From positions 1 through 7,672 of the forward strand of contig JACZIY010000772.1 in NCBI GenBank assembly GCA_014860845.1: DNA of 7,672 bases. The letters run 5' to 3'. Both the position numbers and the translations under genes were made by a program. Below are positions 3,808 to 7,672 of the stretch, piece by piece (position 1 is the first letter of the stretch; each line of letters begins with the position of its first letter). Below the pieces are notes generated by a model. The model saw nothing but the letters and a program-made list of their open reading frames with translations. It was not told the DNA's origin and searched no databases. This DNA comes from Anaerolineaceae bacterium (GTDB taxonomy: Bacteria > Chloroflexota > Anaerolineae > Anaerolineales > Anaerolineaceae).

Positions 3808-6336
3808 CATTTTCCTTAAATACTGGCCAGTAAACGATTCTGCAACCTGTGCCACCTGCTCGGGAGTGCCGGATGCCAACAGTCTCCCTCCCGCTGCGCC
3901 TCCTTCGGGACCGAGATCGATGATCCAATCAGCAGTTTTGATCAATTCTAAGTTGTGCTCGACTACGATGACGGTGTTGCCTGCATCCACCAGACGCTGC
4001 AAAACCACCAACAACCGGGCGACATCATCCAGATGCAATCCAGTGGTAGGTTCGTCCAGCAGATAGAGGGTGTGACCATTGCCTTTGCGTCCCAATTCTT
4101 TGGAGAGTTTGATGCGTTGGGCTTCCCCACCGGAGAGAGTGGTGGCAGGCTGTCCCAGTTGTAAATAACCCAACCCGACATCTGTGAGCACCTGTAAACG
4201 GGACCGGGCAGCGGGAATATCTTTGAATAGTATAAGCGCTTCTTCCACGGTCAGATCCAGTACCTGGGAAATATCGTGACCATGATATTGGGCGGCCAGC
4301 ACTTCCTGGGTGAAACGTTTGCCATGGCAGATCGGGCAGCGCACTTCCACATCCGGCAGAAAATGCATCTTAACCGTCAGCAAACCGGTGCCTTCACAGC
4401 GTTCACAGCGACCACCAGGCACATTGAAGGAGAAATCCCGAGCTGTTAACCCGCGTTTACGGGCTACCTTTGTATCGGCGAAGGCTTTTCGAATGGGAGT
4501 GAAGGTGTCGGTGTAGGTGGCGGTGTTGGAGCGAGGGATACGACCGATATGTTGCTGATCGATGGTGATAACCTTGTCAATCAAATCTATTCCTTCGATA
4601 CAATCATGAACGCCAGGAGTATCACTGGTAGAGTACAGGCGTTGGCGTAAAGCTCGGTCGAGGATATCAAAAATCAGGGAGGATTTACCGGAACCAGAGA
4701 CACCAGTCGCAGCAATCACTAAGCCCAGTGGCAGGCTGACATCGATATTTTGCAGGTTGTGATGACGCGCTCCTCGAATGGTGATGTTTTTATCTTCTGG
4801 TTTCCGGCGTTGGTCAGGCAGCGGGACGGATAATTTGCCGGAAAGATAATCTGCAGTGATGGAACCTGCTTGTTTTTTGACTTCTCCAGGTGTGCCGGTT
4901 GCAACGATCTGCCCACCGTGCTTGCCCGCACCAGGTCCGAAATCGATCACGTAATCGGCGGTGGTGATCATCTCCAGATCGTGCTCAATCACCAATACAG
5001 TATTACCCAGATCGCGTAATCGGCGCAGAACATTAATAAGTCGATGGGTATCGCGTTGGTGCAAGCCAATAGTCGGTTCATCGAAAACGTATAATAATCC
5101 AGTTAAAGAGGAACCCAGCAGGGAAGCCAAACGCAAGCGTTGTGATTCTCCAGCTGAGAGACTGGGTGAATCGCGTTCGAGTGTCAGATAACCAGCACCG
5201 ACTTCCACCAGTCGATGGATGCGTTCCTGCAGATCAATCAGAATGGCTGCTGCGATGTGCTGCTCATCAGGTGTAAAGATGAGCGGGAGATTCTGTAACC
5301 AGAGCCCGAGATCAAAAAGGGGAATCTGTGAAAGCTGAATGATGGTTTTTTCATTCACCGTCACTACGCGACTCTCAGGTTTCAAACGTGTCCCCTGACA
5401 ATCGGGGCAGGTTTGTTTGATGAGCAATTCTTCCATCTTCTCGCGGTATTCCACATCCTGAATCCGTTCTGCATAACGTCGCATCACATTGGTTGCAATT
5501 CCTTCGAAGCGACCTTTGGCGGCAGTGGTGGGTGGCTCTTTATCTGGACAATGATTACGAAAACGGGTATCAAAAACGCCAAAGAACAAAAAATCATGCT
5601 GTGGTTGGGTATAGTCCTTAATCGGTAAGGCAAGATCAAAATCGAGGCCATAATAATCCGACGCTGCCTGAATGGTGCCACTGTAATATTTGATGTAATT
5701 GTGATCCCAGCCCAGAACACCACCTTCCAGGATGCTTTTGTGCTCATTCACCAGTTTTTTTAGATTGACCTGATGCACCATTCCCAGACCGGTGCAGGTA
5801 GGGCACGCGCCTTCGGGTTTATTGAAGGAGAAGTGTGCCATGCCAATCTCAGGAATAGGAGCACCACAATGCGGGCAGGGAAAGCTGGAGCCAGCACTGG
5901 ATCCTTCCTCCTCGCCGTTGGATTCAGATTCCCACTCGGTATTGGCAACATCAAACGAGGGTGGCACATCTTTTCCACACTGCGGGCAAGGATGATGACC
6001 GAGCCGAGCGAATAAGACCCGCAAATAAGTGTAGATTTCGGTGGCAGTTCCCACCGTAGAGCGTGGACTGTGGTTGCTGATATGCTGGTCGATGCTGATG
6101 CTGGGCGATAAACCAGTGATGGCGTCCACGGGTGGTTTGGACATGCCATGCGAAATCAGACCAAGTGATTCCAGATACTGGCGCATACCTTCCTTGTTGA
6201 GGATGTCGAATCCCAGAGTGGACTTGCCTGATCCGGACAATCCGGTCAGGACCACCAACTGGTTTTTGGGAATATCCAGATTGATGTTCTTCAGGTTGTG
6301 GAGCCGGGCACCGCGAATGGTTATGTATTCAGTCAT
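3802..6336 (-). CDS. UvrA paralog (UvrA2-type tandem ABC ATPase) lacking the UvrB-binding domain
   Basis: This 844-residue cytoplasmic tandem ABC ATPase of the DNA-damage-recognition family is about 100 residues shorter than housekeeping UvrA. Module I has Walker A GLSGSGKS (32-39), signature LSAGESQR (393-400) and Walker B LYVFDEP (415-421). Module II has GVSGSGKS (545-552), LSGGEAQR (734-741) and LYLLDEP (757-763). Zinc modules are C154/C157 with C178/C181 and C644/C647 with C667/C670; extra CxxC pairs lie at 117/120 and 310/313. In E. coli UvrA the UvrB-binding domain lies between CPxCG near residue 120 and the first zinc finger. Here only about 30 residues remain, an acidic Gly/Ser-rich linker (128-152), so UvrB binding is unlikely. 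Related short paralogs are tied to drug or damage tolerance (UvrA2, DrrC-like). The start has GGAGG (minus strand, 6341-6345), 4 nt before ATG. No uvrB or uvrC is nearby. Its base composition is more GC-rich than the operon it faces. Confidence 0.9.
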   Translation of the reverse strand: MTEYITIRGARLHNLKNINLDIPKNQLVVLTGLSGSGKSTLGFDILNKEGMRQYLESLGLISHGMSKPPVDAITGLSPSISIDQHISNHSPRSTVGTATEIYTYLRVLFARLGHHPCPQCGKDVPPSFDVANTEWESESNGEEEGSSAGSSFPCPHCGAPIPEIGMAHFSFNKPEGACPTCTGLGMVHQVNLKKLVNEHKSILEGGVLGWDHNYIKYYSGTIQAASDYYGLDFDLALPIKDYTQPQHDFLFFGVFDTRFRNHCPDKEPPTTAAKGRFEGIATNVMRRYAERIQDVEYREKMEELLIKQTCPDCQGTRLKPESRVVTVNEKTIIQLSQIPLFDLGLWLQNLPLIFTPDEQHIAAAILIDLQERIHRLVEVGAGYLTLERDSPSLSAGESQRLRLASLLGSSLTGLLYVFDEPTIGLHQRDTHRLINVLRRLRDLGNTVLVIEHDLEMITTADYVIDFGPGAGKHGGQIVATGTPGEVKKQAGSITADYLSGKLSVPLPDQRRKPEDKNITIRGARHHNLQNIDVSLPLGLVIAATGVSGSGKSSLIFDILDRALRQRLYSTSDTPGVHDCIEGIDLIDKVITIDQQHIGRIPRSNTATYTDTFTPIRKAFADTKVARKRGLTARDFSFNVPGGRCERCEGTGLLTVKMHFLPDVEVRCPICHGKRFTQEVLAAQYHGHDISQVLDLTVEEALILFKDIPAARSRLQVLTDVGLGYLQLGQPATTLSGGEAQRIKLSKELGRKGNGHTLYLLDEPTTGLHLDDVARLLVVLQRLVDAGNTVIVVEHNLELIKTADWIIDLGPEGGAAGGRLLASGTPEQVAQVAESFTGQYLRKMN

Positions 6337-6343
6337 CTATCCT

Positions 6344-6401
6344 CCAGGGTGAGATGTCGATGGAATTATTCAGTGTTTCCATTTTGATTTTAACACCCTG
6401 G
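6344..6401. repeat. nested inverted repeats in the 5' region of the UvrA paralog
   Basis: Outer arms CCAGGGTG (6344-6351) and CACCCTGG (6394-6401) are perfect 8-mers. Inside them, ATGGAA (6360-6365) and TTCCAT (6377-6382) pair around an 11-nt loop. On the minus strand the second outer arm overlaps by two bases the GGAGG ribosome site of the UvrA paralog. If transcribed, the stem could limit translation; as DNA it could be an operator. I see no convincing sigma-70 promoter on the minus strand here, so which applies is open. Confidence 0.5.
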
Positions 6402-6435
6402 TGTACAATAGGAGGGTTTGAAACATGGAATTATT
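6360..6435 (+). repeat. 11-bp direct repeat ATGGAATTATT
   Basis: ATGGAATTATT occurs at 6360-6370 and again at 6425-6435, 65 bp apart, in the gap between the divergent genes. The first copy contains an arm of the inner inverted repeat. The second copy follows GGAGGG (6411-6416) and opens a 5-codon frame. Possible repeated binding site or relic; function unknown. Confidence 0.4.
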
Positions 6436-6457
6436 TAATTGAAAATTTAGCTTTATG

Positions 6458-6486
6458 TTCATCGTTTTTATTTTTTGAAGTATACT
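6458..6486 (+). promoter_or_regulatory. possible promoter of the quinate-5-dehydrogenase-like gene
   Basis: TATACT (6481-6486) is a good -10 box. The best -35 at 17-nt spacing is TTCATC (6458-6463), which is weak. The start would fall near 6493, leaving a leader of about 24 nt that includes the GAGGAG ribosome site (6504-6509). Confidence 0.35.
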
Positions 6487-6516
6487 GTTTTAATACAATA
6501 ACTGAGGAGAAAACCC

Positions 6517-7428
6517 ATGCATGATCGCGCGGTCAGTGTAAGTATTGGTTCAGCAACCAGAGACAAAGCAGTCGAAGTAGAACTTTTTGGAAAGATCATT
6601 CACCTGGAACGCATCGGTACTGATGGAGATATGCAGGCAGCTGCGCAGATGTATCGCGACCTGGATGGCAAAGTAGGTGCACTGGGGGTAGGAGGAGCGA
6701 TCCTTGGGTTGCTGGTGGATAAGGATTGGTATGATCTGCATAGCATTCTTCCCCTGGTCCGGGATGTGAAAATCACGCCCGTTGTAGATGGCACCGGTTT
6801 AAAAAACACTCTGGAACGCAAGGCAGCCATGGTGATAGAACCATATTTGCATGGGGATCCAAAACGCGTTTTTCAGATGAGTGCTGTCGATCGTTATGGA
6901 CTTGCGCGTGGATTTGTGGAGTTGGGTTACGAATCAGTTTTTGGTGACCTGATGTTTACATTAGGGTTACCCTTCCCGATCCGCACCGACAAAGGATTGA
7001 AAAGGGTGGCGAAAGCGATTGCACCGGTGATTGCGCGTTTGCCTTTCAATTGGCTATACCCAACCGGGGAAAAGCAGGAAGAACACACACCCAAATTTAC
7101 AAAGTACTTTGAGTGGGCTACTGTGATTTCAGGGGATTGTCACTTTATTACGAAATACATGCCAGAACGCCTGGATGGAAAGATCATTGTGACCAATACA
7201 ACCACACATAAAGATCGCGAAATTTTCAAAAAAGCTGGTGTGCGCTTACTGGTGACCACCACACCCATGTTGGATGGCCGTTCTTTTGGCACCAACATGA
7301 TGGAAGCGGGTATTATCACTGCGCGCGGTTGGACCGATCCGGTTAATTATCAATCCAGACAATACTTTGAAAAAATGGAAGCAGCCGTGAAAGAACTTAA
7401 TCTTTCACCGCAGGTTCAGGAATTGTAA
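6517..7428 (+). CDS. quinate-5-dehydrogenase-like protein of uncharacterised family
   Basis: This 303-residue soluble protein resembles a family usually labelled quinate 5-dehydrogenase in automated annotation. It lacks the known shikimate/quinate dehydrogenase motifs, and I know of no biochemical proof for that label. Blocks I take as conserved are VSIGSATRDKAVEVEL (8-23), IGTDGD (33-38), ALGVGG (55-60), DGTGLKNTLER (91-101), MSAVDRYG (121-128), LYPTGEKQE (180-188), GDCHFITKYMP (206-216) and LDGRSFGTNMMEA (252-264). Alternating hydrophobic strands and glycine turns fit an alpha/beta fold. There is no signal peptide or membrane segment. GAGGAG at 6504-6509, 7 nt before ATG, supports the start. 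The stop codon is 2 bp before the ATG of a nucleotidyltransferase-like gene, so the two are almost certainly co-transcribed. This context hints at a nucleotide- or sugar-linked role rather than quinate catabolism (inference). Confidence 0.75.
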   Translation: MHDRAVSVSIGSATRDKAVEVELFGKIIHLERIGTDGDMQAAAQMYRDLDGKVGALGVGGAILGLLVDKDWYDLHSILPLVRDVKITPVVDGTGLKNTLERKAAMVIEPYLHGDPKRVFQMSAVDRYGLARGFVELGYESVFGDLMFTLGLPFPIRTDKGLKRVAKAIAPVIARLPFNWLYPTGEKQEEHTPKFTKYFEWATVISGDCHFITKYMPERLDGKIIVTNTTTHKDREIFKKAGVRLLVTTTPMLDGRSFGTNMMEAGIITARGWTDPVNYQSRQYFEKMEAAVKELNLSPQVQEL

Positions 7429-7430
7429 TC

Positions 7431-7672
7431 ATGGACGTGATCTTAACAGCTGGAGGCAACCCCACGCCTGATGATCCTTTATACGCTTATTCAGATGGTC
7501 TCCCAAAAGCACTCATTCCCATTGGTGATAAACCTATGATCCAATGGGTGTTGGACGCCTTGGCAGCTGCTAAAACAATAGATCGAATTATATTAATTGG
7601 CCTTTCAGATGATTATTCCGTAGATTATCCACGTGAAATCGTTCGGATCGAGGATCAGGGCAACATGGTGGA
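7431..7672 (+). CDS. nucleotidyltransferase-family protein (MobA/GlmU-like fold), 3' end beyond the window
   Basis: The first 80 codons are visible. The protein opens MDVILTAGG and continues with SDGLPKALIPIGDKPMIQWV (21-40). This is the nucleotide-binding start and the G.PKal.pi..kP signature of NTP-transferases such as MobA, GlmU and sugar-1-phosphate nucleotidyltransferases. The insertion between the two motifs (NPTPDDPLYAY, 10-20) differs from MobA, where the LAGG.s.RmG.dK motif is compact. A strand RIILIGLS (52-59) follows, as expected for the Rossmann-like fold. K26 would contact the nucleotide or sugar phosphate by family analogy. AGGA at 7418-7421 lies 9 nt before the ATG and inside the upstream gene, so translation is probably coupled. 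The substrate cannot be called from this fragment. Confidence 0.82.
   Translation, partial: MDVILTAGGNPTPDDPLYAYSDGLPKALIPIGDKPMIQWVLDALAAAKTIDRIILIGLSDDYSVDYPREIVRIEDQGNMV

Noticed and set aside
3866..4164. Plus-strand open frames opposite the UvrA paralog.
   Set aside because: They are antisense to a well-supported gene, have no ribosome sites of note and show no recognisable motifs.
3802..6336. Housekeeping UvrA of the UvrABC excinuclease.
   Set aside because: It is shorter than usual and lacks space for the UvrB-binding domain, although the ATPase and zinc motifs fit UvrA.
6360..6524. A 54-codon plus-strand frame (MELFSVSILI... to a TGA overlapping the next gene) preceded by a GGGTGAG-like site.
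   Set aside because: It crosses the palindromes and the predicted promoter of the downstream gene, lies in AT-rich DNA where open frames arise by chance, and resembles no family I know.

Overview
The window looks like ordinary chromosome from a free-living bacterium of moderate GC content (mid-40s percent by eye). My best guess is Chloroflexota (Anaerolineae-like). This rests mainly on the mix of families seen: a quinate-5-dehydrogenase-like protein of uncharacterised function, a short UvrA paralog, and an arginine tRNA with anticodon GCG. There is no phylogenetic marker, so the assignment is only an inference. No insertion sequence, prophage gene, CRISPR array or integrase is visible.

Left part (1-924): a tRNA-Arg(GCG) gene on the minus strand has its own near-consensus promoter. 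Upstream of it, also on the minus strand, is a small stand-alone DsrE/YedF-type protein with a CGTC motif. Between this gene's promoter (728-755) and its start codon lies a structured leader of about 190 nt. It contains an 8-bp closing helix, several internal hairpins, a perfect 12-bp antiterminator-like repeat and an intrinsic terminator. I consider this the most interesting element of the window: a candidate riboswitch or attenuator that I cannot assign to a known class. A divergent promoter then drives the next operon, with a 10-bp-arm palindrome between the two promoters.

Middle (925-3766): a tightly packed plus-strand operon encodes an ArsR/SmtB repressor with a complete zinc-type alpha-5 metal site, an isoprenylcysteine-methyltransferase-like membrane protein, a ketopantoate-reductase-fold protein that seems to lack the catalytic lysine, and a short-chain dehydrogenase. 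An imperfect palindrome next to the predicted transcription start is a likely autoregulatory operator. No metal transporter is present, so a metal sensor appears to govern a small membrane/redox enzyme set. This link is inferred from gene order.

Right part (3802-7672): convergent to the operon is an 844-residue UvrA paralog with two complete ABC ATPase modules but no room for the UvrB-binding domain. Divergent from it is a quinate-5-dehydrogenase-like gene followed after 2 bp by the start of a sugar-nucleotidyltransferase-like gene that runs off the window.
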